A stretch of 40,816 nucleotides of DNA, from assembly GCA_947166385.1 (NCBI GenBank), contig CAMVEB010000035.1:1-40816 (forward strand). Reading direction: 5' to 3'. Shown here piece by piece: positions 8,230-16,311 of this stretch; within the stretch, counting starts at the first letter, position 1; every line of letters starts with the position of its first letter. The stretch is from an uncultured Clostridia bacterium. Lineage in GTDB: Bacteria; Bacillota; Clostridia; Christensenellales; Aristaeellaceae. Under the pieces are notes generated by a model that made no database searches, was not told the DNA's origin, and worked only from the letters and a program-made list of their open reading frames with translations. The translations under genes and the position numbers were made by a program.

Positions 8230-10017
8230 TCACATGTTTCCGCGGAACTGCAGCTGGTACAGGTCGTAGTACACCCCGTGCTTTGCCATCAGCTCCTCGT
8301 GGCTTCCCTGTTCCACAATGCGCCCGTCGTCCACCACGGCAATCTCGTCTGCGTTTTTGATCGTGCTCAGCCGGTGTGCCACCACCAGCGTCGTTCTTCC
8401 GACGCACAGCTCGTCCAGCGCGTTCTGGATTAGGATTTCCGTAGTGTTATCCAGCGCGCTGGTCGCCTCGTCCAGGATCAGGATCGGCGGATTCTTCAGG
8501 AACACCCGCGCGATGCTCAGCCGTTGTTTCTGTCCCCCGCTCAGGCGTACGCCCCGCTCGCCGATCTGCGTATCATATCCCTTCGGCAGGGACATAATAT
8601 AGTCGTGGATGTTGGCGCGCTTGGCCGCCTCCACGATTTCCTCTTCCGTTGCGTCCAGTTTGCCGTATCGGATGTTTTCCCGCATCGTGTCGTTGAACAG
8701 GTAAATATCCTGCTGCACAATCCCGATGTTCCGCCGCAGGCTTTCCATCGTCATCGTATGGATTTCCTTGCCGTCCAGCAGGATCTCTCCGCTCTCCACA
8801 TTGTAGAAGTGCGGGATCAGGTGGCAGATTGTCGTTTTTCCTCCGCCGGACGGACCCACCAGCGCAAACTTTTTCCCTTTCTCAATGTCCAGGTTCACAT
8901 GCCGCAGCACGCGCTTCTCCTCGTCGTATGCGTAGTTCACGTCCCGGAATTCGATATGCCCTTCCAGTTCCCCGGCGTCGCTGGCCCCGGCTGGATCCCT
9001 TTCCGGCTCCTCGTCCATGATGGCGCAGAAGCGCTCGAATCCGGTAATCCCGTTTTCAAACTGTTCTGTAAAGTTGATCAGCGTCATCACCGGGCCGATG
9101 AACATGTTCACCGACACAATGAATGCGGAATAATCACCGAACTGAATCTGCCCGTTGTACAGGAACAGTCCGCCCGCGATCAGCACCACCACATTGAACA
9201 CATCCGTCACAAATGTGTTCCCGCTGTGAAACCGGCCCATGGCGCTGTAGGAATCCTTCCGCGCCCTTTTGAATTTCTCGTTCCCTTCCTCAAACTTTTC
9301 CTGTTCCTTGTCTGCGTTGGTGAAGGCTTTCGTAACGCGGATCCCGCTGATGCTGCTTTCCAGGCTCGCGTTGATCTCCGCCATGGCCGACCGGGTATCC
9401 CGGAACGCTTTCCGCATCTTCCTCCGCAGGGAGTAGGATATAACCACCAGGAACGGCACGCACGCAAACACGATCAGTGTCAGCCAGATGTTGATAGATC
9501 CCAGATAGATGAAGGAAACGATGATGCTCAGCAGCGAGATCACCAGGTTTTCCGGCCCGTGGTGAGCCAGTTCCACGACGTCAAACAGGTCGTTGGTCAT
9601 CCGGCTCATGATCTTGCCGGTTTCATGGGTGTCGTAAAAGCTGTACGGTAGTTTCTCCAGGTGCCGGAACATATCGCTCCGCATCCGGGCCTGCATATAC
9701 ACGCCCATCATGTGCCCCTGATACTGGATGAAATAGTTCAGCATCATCTTGGCAATGTACAGTCCGAGCAGCGTCAGTCCCAGAATCACAATCATCCGGT
9801 AATTCCGGTCCGGAATCAGCGTATTCAGCATGGTCCGGGTAATGATCGGATAGACAATGCCGATCAGCGCCACCGTCAGGGATGCGGCCATGTCCAGGGT
9901 GAACAGCTTTTTGTGGGGCCGGTAATAGGCCATAAACCGTTTCAGCAGCCCGGCAGTCTGTTCCCTGCTCCGCTTTTCCGCTTCTTCCCGCGGCGGCCGG
10001 TTTCTTCTTTCCGACAT
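8230..10017 (-). CDS. ABC exporter with fused membrane and ATPase domains
   Basis: 595 residues. Residues 35-325 hold six transmembrane helices of the type I exporter (MsbA/LmrA-like) fold. The ATPase domain (about 352-595) is complete: Walker A GPSGGGKT (388-395), Q-loop near 435, signature LSGGQ (492-496), Walker B ILILDE (512-517) and switch His548. As a half-transporter it would act as a homodimer, exporting a lipid, glycolipid, peptide or drug. The position behind wecB and a pyruvyltransferase-like gene fits a lipid-linked glycan flippase, but this is inference from context. It starts three bases after the upstream gene's stop, so it belongs to the same operon. Mismatch with a dedicated drug pump cannot be tested here. 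Confidence 0.92.
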   Translation of the reverse strand: MSERRNRPPREEAEKRSREQTAGLLKRFMAYYRPHKKLFTLDMAASLTVALIGIVYPIITRTMLNTLIPDRNYRMIVILGLTLLGLYIAKMMLNYFIQYQGHMMGVYMQARMRSDMFRHLEKLPYSFYDTHETGKIMSRMTNDLFDVVELAHHGPENLVISLLSIIVSFIYLGSINIWLTLIVFACVPFLVVISYSLRRKMRKAFRDTRSAMAEINASLESSISGIRVTKAFTNADKEQEKFEEGNEKFKRARKDSYSAMGRFHSGNTFVTDVFNVVVLIAGGLFLYNGQIQFGDYSAFIVSVNMFIGPVMTLINFTEQFENGITGFERFCAIMDEEPERDPAGASDAGELEGHIEFRDVNYAYDEEKRVLRHVNLDIEKGKKFALVGPSGGGKTTICHLIPHFYNVESGEILLDGKEIHTMTMESLRRNIGIVQQDIYLFNDTMRENIRYGKLDATEEEIVEAAKRANIHDYIMSLPKGYDTQIGERGVRLSGGQKQRLSIARVFLKNPPILILDEATSALDNTTEILIQNALDELCVGRTTLVVAHRLSTIKNADEIAVVDDGRIVEQGSHEELMAKHGVYYDLYQLQFRGNM

Positions 10018-10020
10018 TGT

Positions 10021-11070
10021 TCAGCCTCCTTCCCGCAGCTTTTCCTTCAGCCATGTCCTGCCTTCCGTCCGCAGCTCCTCCTGCCCTTTTTCCCTGATCA
10101 CCCGCAGGAAGTTGTCCACCCGGCTGTTCTTGCTTTCCGGGTCGTCGTCCCGGTATCGGCGCATGGGCTCTGTCGGAACGTCCAGCATCGTTCCCATCAC
10201 CAGCCCATGAAAGCTGTCCGTGCAGAACCGGGCCGCTCCCCGCACCGCGCCGAGGAATTCCTGCGGTCCCAGTCCTTCCAGCCGTTCAAATCCGGATGAA
10301 TACCCCGCCGCTGTAACCGGGATCTCCAGCACCCGCATCCCGCTTTCCCGGCTGATCTGCCGCACCCGTTCCCGGTAGGATGGGTTCTCGCCGATGAAAT
10401 AGCACAGCACATAGGGTTCTCCCTTCGGCGGTTCCGCGGCCAGCTCTTCCCATTCCGTTCGGCTCAGCAGGCATACCGGATCCGGCATGACCTCCGTCCG
10501 GATCCCGGTCATTTTTTCCAGCAGCTCCGCACCCTCTTTTTCCCGCACGGAAATAGCGGAAAAACCCCGGATCCATTTCCGGATTTTACGGATTTTCCCT
10601 CTCGGTGGCATCGTCCGGATTCCGAGGCTCGGAGCATAGGCAATCTTTCGTGCGCCTTCCGGCGCAAAGGTCAGGAAATACGCCGGGTTCAGCCATACCG
10701 GATTCCAGATCTGGTCGCTCCCGCATACCAGGATATCATATTCCCTGCTTTGTTCCCGCAGTTCCTTCCGGTTCCGGCATACCCGGCTCAGCCGCATCTC
10801 CTTTTCGTAGAAGGCGGGAATCGCGGCGCTCTTTTTCCGGGCGCCGGCCTGGTCTGCTTTCACGCCGCGTTTCCGCAGCCCATCCAGCACCAGCTTCGGG
10901 CTGTTCCCGCTTTCCAGCAGGTTCCGGATCTTTTCCGTGCGGTCCGGCCGGTAGTCCAGGTGTTCGCAGTCGTATCCCATCTCCCGGATGGTCCGCTGCA
11001 GCGCGTATGCCTGCAGGGAGGATCCGTAGTTGTCGTTATGCAGAAAGGTGATGATTCCAACCCGGGCCAT
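10021..11070 (-). CDS. Polysaccharide pyruvyl transferase family protein
   Basis: 349 residues covering one PF04230-type domain. Visible marks are the N-terminal GIITFLHNDNYGSSLQAYAL block, VCGSDQIWNP (about 115-124), an ISVREKEGAELL segment, MPDPVCLL, and the late CTDSFHGLVMGTM motif, which all characterise this family. Members transfer pyruvate from phosphoenolpyruvate to sugar hydroxyls or have related roles in exopolysaccharide and cell-wall glycan modification (CsaB/WcaK/EpsI type). No signal peptide, so the protein acts in the cytoplasm. It lies six bases after wecB and three bases before the exporter gene. This suggests that a ManNAc-containing glycan is built, modified and exported by products of this cluster. 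The substrate is unknown. Confidence 0.88.
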   Translation of the reverse strand: MARVGIITFLHNDNYGSSLQAYALQRTIREMGYDCEHLDYRPDRTEKIRNLLESGNSPKLVLDGLRKRGVKADQAGARKKSAAIPAFYEKEMRLSRVCRNRKELREQSREYDILVCGSDQIWNPVWLNPAYFLTFAPEGARKIAYAPSLGIRTMPPRGKIRKIRKWIRGFSAISVREKEGAELLEKMTGIRTEVMPDPVCLLSRTEWEELAAEPPKGEPYVLCYFIGENPSYRERVRQISRESGMRVLEIPVTAAGYSSGFERLEGLGPQEFLGAVRGAARFCTDSFHGLVMGTMLDVPTEPMRRYRDDDPESKNSRVDNFLRVIREKGQEELRTEGRTWLKEKLREGG

Positions 11071-11076
11071 CCGCTT

Positions 11077-12174
11077 TCACATCCCTTTTCCCGTCAGTAT
11101 GTCCGCAATGCGTTCGCTGGCATGTCCGTCCCCATAAGGATTCTCCGCGTGGGCCATCCGTTCGTATGCCTCCCGGTCGTCCAGCAGGCGGCTGAACTCC
11201 CGGTAGATCGTTTCCTCCCCGGTGCCCACCAGCTCCAGCGTTCCGGCTTCCAGCCCTTCCGGGCGTTCCGTCGTGTCCCGCATCACCAGCACCGGTTTCC
11301 CCAGGCTCGGCGCCTCTTCCTGGATTCCGCCGCTGTCCGTCAGGATCAGATAGCTCCGCGCCATCAGGTTATGGCATTCCAGCACGTCCAGCGGTTCAGT
11401 CAGCCGGATGCGCCCGCACCCGCTCAGCTCCGCCTCCGCCGCTTCCCGCACGGCCGGATTCATGTGGATCGGATACAGCACTTTCACGTCCGCGTGCTCC
11501 TCCGTCACCCGGCGGATCGCCCGGAACATGGCATGCATCGGTTCCCCAAGGTTTTCCCGCCGGTGTGCCGTCAGCAGGATCAGCCGGCTCCCCGCTGCCC
11601 AGTCCAGTTCCGGATGGCGGAAATCCGGGCGTACCGTAGTTTTCAGCGCGTCGATCACCGTATTCCCTGTCACGTATACGCTTTCCGGCTTTTTCCCTTC
11701 CCGGATCAGGTTGTCGCGGCTCAGTCCGGTCGGGGCAAAATGGTATTTCGCCACGATGGAGACCGCTTCCCGGTTAAACTCCTCCGGATACGGGGAGGCC
11801 GGGTTATACGTCCGCAGTCCCGCCTCGACATGGCCCACCGGAATCTGCAGGTAGAAGCACGCCAGCGCCGCCGCGAAGGTGGTGCTCGTATCCCCGTGAA
11901 CCAGCACCACGTCGGGCTTTTCCTTTTCCAGCACCCCCCGCATGCCCTCCAGCACCTGGGTGGTGATGTCGAACAGCGTCTGCCGCTCTTTCATGATCGC
12001 CAGGTCGTACTCCGGCCGGATCCCGAATGTGTCCAGCACCTGCTGCAGCATATCCCGGTGCTGTCCGGTCACGCAGACCACCGCTGTAACCCCTTCGCGC
12101 TTCCGCAGTTCCAGGACCAGGGGGCACATCTTGATGGCTTCCGGCCGTGTGCCGAACACAAGCATGATTTTCAT
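11077..12174 (-). CDS. wecB: UDP-N-acetylglucosamine 2-epimerase, non-hydrolysing
   Basis: 365 residues, the usual length. Family marks are MKIMLVFGTRPEAIKMCPLV, VCVTGQHRDML, VHGDTSTTFAAAL, GHVEAGLRTY, LTAHRRENLGEP and LILTDSGGIQEEAPSLGKPVL. The enzyme converts UDP-GlcNAc to UDP-ManNAc in the cytoplasm. In Gram-positive bacteria this feeds the linkage unit of wall teichoic acids and ManNAc-containing capsules. The start codon overlaps the pepF stop by four bases (ATGA), and the pyruvyltransferase-like gene follows within six bases, so it is inside the operon. WecC and TagA are not in the window, hence the final glycan cannot be named. Confidence 0.95.
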   Translation of the reverse strand: MKIMLVFGTRPEAIKMCPLVLELRKREGVTAVVCVTGQHRDMLQQVLDTFGIRPEYDLAIMKERQTLFDITTQVLEGMRGVLEKEKPDVVLVHGDTSTTFAAALACFYLQIPVGHVEAGLRTYNPASPYPEEFNREAVSIVAKYHFAPTGLSRDNLIREGKKPESVYVTGNTVIDALKTTVRPDFRHPELDWAAGSRLILLTAHRRENLGEPMHAMFRAIRRVTEEHADVKVLYPIHMNPAVREAAEAELSGCGRIRLTEPLDVLECHNLMARSYLILTDSGGIQEEAPSLGKPVLVMRDTTERPEGLEAGTLELVGTGEETIYREFSRLLDDREAYERMAHAENPYGDGHASERIADILTGKGM

Positions 12175-13967
12175 CTTTCCTTTGTCACCTCGCGCATCCG
12201 TTCCACCGTTTCCCGGAACACATCCAGCGCCTGCCGCACCGGTTCGGGCTTCGACATGTCGATTCCCGCCAGTTTCAGTGCCTCAATCGGCGGCACGCTG
12301 CATCCGGCGCTCAGAAACTTCCGGTAGTCCCGGACCGCTTTTTCGCCCTCCCGCAGGATCTTTTCGCTCAGTGAAACCGCGGCGCACAACCCCGTCGCGT
12401 AGACATATACATAGAAAGCGCTGTAGAAGTGCGGAATCCGCATCCATTCCGACGCGATTTCCGGATCCATAAAGCAGGTCTCTCCGTAGTATTTATCGTT
12501 CAGCTGGAGGTACGCCTCCGACAGGCTTTCCTTCGTCAGGGGAATCCCCTCCGCGGCCATTTCATGGCTGATCTTCTCAAACTCCGCGAACATCGTCTGC
12601 CGGAATACCGTCGTCCGGAACTGTTCCAGCCAATGGTTCAGCAGGAATGCCTGAGCGTCCGGCTCCTGCATCTGCTCCATCAGGTACCGCTGCATCACCG
12701 CCTCGTTGCAGGTGGAGGCCACCTCCGCCACAAACAGGCTGTAGTCGCTCTTTGGCGCCGGCTGGCTGGTGTTGCTGTAGTAGGAATGCATGCTGTGCCC
12801 CAGCTCGTGGGCGATCGTGAACGCGCTGTCCAGGTTATCGTTATGGTTCAGCAGCACGTAGGGATGAACATCCCGCAAACTGCCGGCGGAAAAAGCGCCG
12901 GAGGATTTCCCGATGCTGGGATATACGTCGATCCACCGGTTCTCCCGGGCTTCCCGCAGCTTGGCAATATAGTCGTCGCCCATGGGCTTCAGCCCTTCCA
13001 GCACCAGGTCAAACGCTTTTTCATACGGCAGTTCCATCCGGTATCCCTTCACCATCGGGGTATAAAGGTCATACAGATGCAGTTCTTCCAGCTTCAGCAG
13101 CTTTTTCCGCAGCCGCAGGTAGTCCTGCAGCACCGGCAGGTATTCGTGCACCGTTTCAATCAGGTTGTCATACACGCTCTCCGGGATTTCCAGCGGCTTC
13201 ATCGCGGCTTCCCGGGCGCTGCTGTAGTGATGACTCTCCGCCATGAACTGGTCCTTCTTCACGCTCGCGCCGTATGTGGCCGCGATCGTGTTCCCGTAGG
13301 ACTCATATGTGTTCATGATATGGCGGAACGCCTGCTTCCGGACCTCCCGGTCGTCCGACCGGATAAATGTCGAATAGTTTCCCTCGGTCAGCTCCTGTTC
13401 GCTCCCGTCCGGCATGCTGATCGGCGGGAACCGCATGTCCGCGTCCGACAGTGCGGAGAAGATGCCTGCCGGCGCTTCCGCTACCTCGCCCATCATGGCA
13501 ATCAGGCGTTCCTGTTCCTTCGGCAGCACATGGGGTTTCTCCAGCAGCACCTTCCGCAGCATCTCGTCAAAGTCCCGCAGTTCCGGATCCTCCGCCAGTT
13601 TTTTCAGCTCCTCCTCGGGCATCGCCAGCAGTTCCGGCTGCAGGAAAGCGCCCCTTGTCATCGCGGTCACGTACAGCCGCATCGCCTGGTCCTTCAGCGC
13701 CTGCGCCTTCGGATCCGCGTTGTCCGTTTCCTTCCGCAGGAAGGCATATTCGTAGACAGGCAGGATGCTGTCGTACACTTTCTGCACCGTCAGGATCGCC
13801 TTTTTCGGGTCCTCCGCCACCTTCCCGTCCAGCGCTGCCAGCTCTTCCGTCCCGGCCATGGCGCTGTCCAGCGCTTCTTTCCATGCTTCGTCCGAGACAT
13901 AAATATGCGTCAGATCCCATTTGTACCGTTCTTCGATCTCGCTGCGTTTCCGGATTTCGTCCGCCAT
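12171..13967 (-). CDS. pepF: Oligoendopeptidase F, M3 family
   Basis: 598 residues, the usual size. The start is the ATG preceded by GGAGGAAAGAG; open frame continues further upstream but that part overlaps topB in another frame. The zinc site is HELGH (387-391) with Glu415 in the FVAEVASTCNE block as probable third ligand. The N-terminal half has the PepF lid domain and the SIGKSSGAFSAG segment common to oligoendopeptidase F. It is a cytoplasmic metallopeptidase that cuts short peptides of roughly 7-17 residues. It lies 20 bases downstream of topB and overlaps wecB by four bases, so expression is coupled to wecB. The functional link to its neighbours is not obvious. Confidence 0.95.
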   Translation of the reverse strand: MADEIRKRSEIEERYKWDLTHIYVSDEAWKEALDSAMAGTEELAALDGKVAEDPKKAILTVQKVYDSILPVYEYAFLRKETDNADPKAQALKDQAMRLYVTAMTRGAFLQPELLAMPEEELKKLAEDPELRDFDEMLRKVLLEKPHVLPKEQERLIAMMGEVAEAPAGIFSALSDADMRFPPISMPDGSEQELTEGNYSTFIRSDDREVRKQAFRHIMNTYESYGNTIAATYGASVKKDQFMAESHHYSSAREAAMKPLEIPESVYDNLIETVHEYLPVLQDYLRLRKKLLKLEELHLYDLYTPMVKGYRMELPYEKAFDLVLEGLKPMGDDYIAKLREARENRWIDVYPSIGKSSGAFSAGSLRDVHPYVLLNHNDNLDSAFTIAHELGHSMHSYYSNTSQPAPKSDYSLFVAEVASTCNEAVMQRYLMEQMQEPDAQAFLLNHWLEQFRTTVFRQTMFAEFEKISHEMAAEGIPLTKESLSEAYLQLNDKYYGETCFMDPEIASEWMRIPHFYSAFYVYVYATGLCAAVSLSEKILREGEKAVRDYRKFLSAGCSVPPIEALKLAGIDMSKPEPVRQALDVFRETVERMREVTKER

Positions 13968-13987
13968 CTCTCTTTCCTCCGATCCGT

Positions 13988-16165
13988 TTATTTTTTCGTT
14001 GCGTTTTTCTCGTAGATCAGCGATCTGTTGACGCTGGGCGTCTCGCTGCCCCCGGGATAGAACAGAATTCTTCCCTCCCGGATCATCAGGATCCCCGTGG
14101 ATCCTTTCAGTTCCTTCTTTTCCAGCAGCAGCCGCATCAGGTTCTCGGTCAGCGCCGGCCCGCCGCCCCGCTGCAGGCAGTCCTTCCATATCGTGCATTT
14201 ACAGCCGCTTTCCGTGCATCCGAAGGCTGCCGAGTTTTCCCGCATCCTGCCTTTCCCGCACAGGGGGCACACCGTGCCTTCCAGCACGGTGGACGTCCCC
14301 GTCCCGCGGCCTTTGGTCTTCCCCCGGCGCTCGTCCTGAGGGAAAGCGATGCTTTTCGCCTCGTCCCGGGCATAGGCAACCAGGAAAGCACTCATTTTCC
14401 GGATCCCGTCCATAAACCGTTCCGGGTCCTGTTTTCCATCCGTAATCTCGTGCAGCGCCAGCTCCCACCGCCCGGTCAGTTCCGGGCTGGCGATTTCCCG
14501 GGGCATGACGTCGATCAGCAGCATTCCCTTGTCCGTCGCGTTCAGGGTCTTACCCCGCCGCGCGGCATACCCGACCTTCAGCAGCCGTTCAATGATGGCG
14601 GCCCGCGTGGCCGGAGTTCCGATCCCGCTGCCCTTCATCTGGCGCACCAGTTCCTCGTCCTCCAGGTCCTTCCCCGCGGTTTCCATCGCGGCCAGCAGGC
14701 TGGCATCCGTGTGCGGTGCCGGCGGTTTGGTCTGGTCCTCTTTGATCACCGCGTCCCGCGCCGTCCGCCGGTCGCCTTTCTGCAGCGGCGGAAGCTGTCC
14801 TTCCTCTTCCTCTCCGTTGTTTGTGTTCTTTTTGGCCTTCGGCGGTTTTTCCAGCGGCGGCACGTCGTGCCATCCGTTCCGGACGATGACTTTCCCGTTC
14901 GTCCGGAACCGGTGCTCCCCGACTTGCGTCACAATCCGCGTCGCATCATAGTCGCATGCCGGATAGAAGGCCGCCAGCATCCGCCTCGCCACCATGTCGT
15001 ACAGTTTCCGCTCGTCCGCGCTGAACTTCGCGGGGTCCACCTTCCGGTTCGTCGGCAGGATCGCGTGGTGGTCCGTCACCTTCGAGGCGTCGATCGTTCT
15101 TCGGGTCACCGGCAGTTTTCCCTCCGGCAGCGCTCCCGGCACATATTTCTGGTATTCCTCCGGCAGCATCTTCATCGTCTGCACCACCCGCGGAATCATG
15201 TCCGGCGGCAGGTATCGGCTGTCCGTCCGGGGATAGGTCAGCGCCTTGTGGGTTTCATACAGGCTCTGGGCTGTCTTCAGCGTCTTGTCCGCCGTAAACC
15301 CCAGCATCCGGTTGGCGTCCCGCTGCAGGCTTGTCAGGTCGTACAGTTGCGGAGGCAGCTCGTGTTTCCGCGCCGTTTCCGCCTCCGTGACGGTTCCTTC
15401 TTTTCCTTTCACATCCCGGACCACAGCCTCCGCGTCCTCCCGGTTTTTCAGGTGCGTGTCCGGATCCAGCTGCTCCGAAAACAGGATCCCCCGGTAGTCG
15501 CCGAAGTCCGCCGTCACCGTGCAGTAGCCCTCTGGCCGGAATTGCTCGATCTCTTTCCGTCGCTTGACCAGGATCGCCAGCGTCGGCGTCTGGACCCGGC
15601 CGACGCTCAGCAGCGCGTCGTATTTCAGCGTAAAGGCCCTGCTCGCGTTCATCCCGACCAGCCAGTCCGCCCTGCTGCGGCATTGCGCGCTTTCATACAG
15701 GCCGTCGTAGTCCTTCCCCGGTCGGATTTTCTGGAATCCCTCCCGGATCGCCTCGTCGGTCATGGAGGAAATCCACAGCCGGTCAAAAGGTTTCTTGCAT
15801 CCGGCTTTCTCGTAGATATAGCGGAAGATCAGTTCCCCTTCCCGTCCCGCGTCTGTCGCGCAGATCAGGGAGTCCGTTTCCTCGCTGTTGATCAGTTTCT
15901 TGATTGTGCTGAACTGGGACCTCGTGGCCGGGATCACCTTCAGCGGAATCTCCTCCGGCAGGATCGGCAGCGTGGAAAAAGACCATTTTTTATATTTCGG
16001 GTCCATCTCGTCCGGTTCCTGCAGCGTCACCAGGTGGCCGACAGCCCATGTCACAATATACTTGTCCCCGATCAGGCAGCCATCCCCGTTGCTTCGGCAT
16101 CCGATCACCCGGGCGATATCACGGCCGACGCTCGGTTTTTCCGCGATGACCACAATCTTTCCCAT
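13988..16165 (-). CDS. topB: DNA topoisomerase III (type IA)
   Basis: 725 residues. A Toprim domain starts the protein (VIAEKPSVGRDIA, 7-19; ATDAGREGELIF, 103-114). The catalytic Tyr is Y311 in LTYPRTDSRYLP. The C-terminal part carries a zinc-ribbon-like CPLCGKGRM...CTESGCKCTIWKD repeat of the Topo_C type. It relaxes negatively supercoiled DNA and decatenates intermediates with single-strand passage. The start has GGAAGGAGG seven bases upstream and overlaps the end of the small Cys-rich gene by 47 bases. A poly-Lys/Glu patch (about 440-455, KKNTNNGEEEEGQ) is a flexible linker. A TopB of this length is chromosomal-type; plasmid forms are similar, but the neighbours are core genes. Confidence 0.95.
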   Translation of the reverse strand: MGKIVVIAEKPSVGRDIARVIGCRSNGDGCLIGDKYIVTWAVGHLVTLQEPDEMDPKYKKWSFSTLPILPEEIPLKVIPATRSQFSTIKKLINSEETDSLICATDAGREGELIFRYIYEKAGCKKPFDRLWISSMTDEAIREGFQKIRPGKDYDGLYESAQCRSRADWLVGMNASRAFTLKYDALLSVGRVQTPTLAILVKRRKEIEQFRPEGYCTVTADFGDYRGILFSEQLDPDTHLKNREDAEAVVRDVKGKEGTVTEAETARKHELPPQLYDLTSLQRDANRMLGFTADKTLKTAQSLYETHKALTYPRTDSRYLPPDMIPRVVQTMKMLPEEYQKYVPGALPEGKLPVTRRTIDASKVTDHHAILPTNRKVDPAKFSADERKLYDMVARRMLAAFYPACDYDATRIVTQVGEHRFRTNGKVIVRNGWHDVPPLEKPPKAKKNTNNGEEEEGQLPPLQKGDRRTARDAVIKEDQTKPPAPHTDASLLAAMETAGKDLEDEELVRQMKGSGIGTPATRAAIIERLLKVGYAARRGKTLNATDKGMLLIDVMPREIASPELTGRWELALHEITDGKQDPERFMDGIRKMSAFLVAYARDEAKSIAFPQDERRGKTKGRGTGTSTVLEGTVCPLCGKGRMRENSAAFGCTESGCKCTIWKDCLQRGGGPALTENLMRLLLEKKELKGSTGILMIREGRILFYPGGSETPSVNRSLIYEKNATKK

Positions 16166-16307
16166 TCCGCGCCTCCTTCCCGCAGCCCGGACAGCCGCCG
16201 CATCCGCAGGAGCATCCGCCTCTCCGGCCGCTCTTCCGCAGCACCCGGATCGCCCCTGCCACCGCGGCTGCCACCGCCAGCAGAATCAGGATATCCCATA
16301 TATTCAT
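16119..16307 (-). CDS. FeoB-associated Cys-rich membrane protein
   Basis: 62 residues: one N-terminal transmembrane helix (about 4-24), then a basic stretch and a Cys cluster with pattern CSCGCGGCPGCG (about 32-43) plus a later Cys. This is the plan of the PF12669 small proteins that follow feoB in many Clostridia. They probably assist ferrous iron uptake at the membrane, perhaps as an iron ligand or FeoC-like partner; direct evidence is limited. It starts four bases after the feoAB stop, with GGGAG inside the end of feoAB. Its end overlaps topB by 47 bases. The size and composition are otherwise as expected. Confidence 0.85.
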   Translation of the reverse strand: MNIWDILILLAVAAAVAGAIRVLRKSGRRGGCSCGCGGCPGCGKEARNGKDCGHRGKTERRP

Positions 16308-16311
16308 GTTG

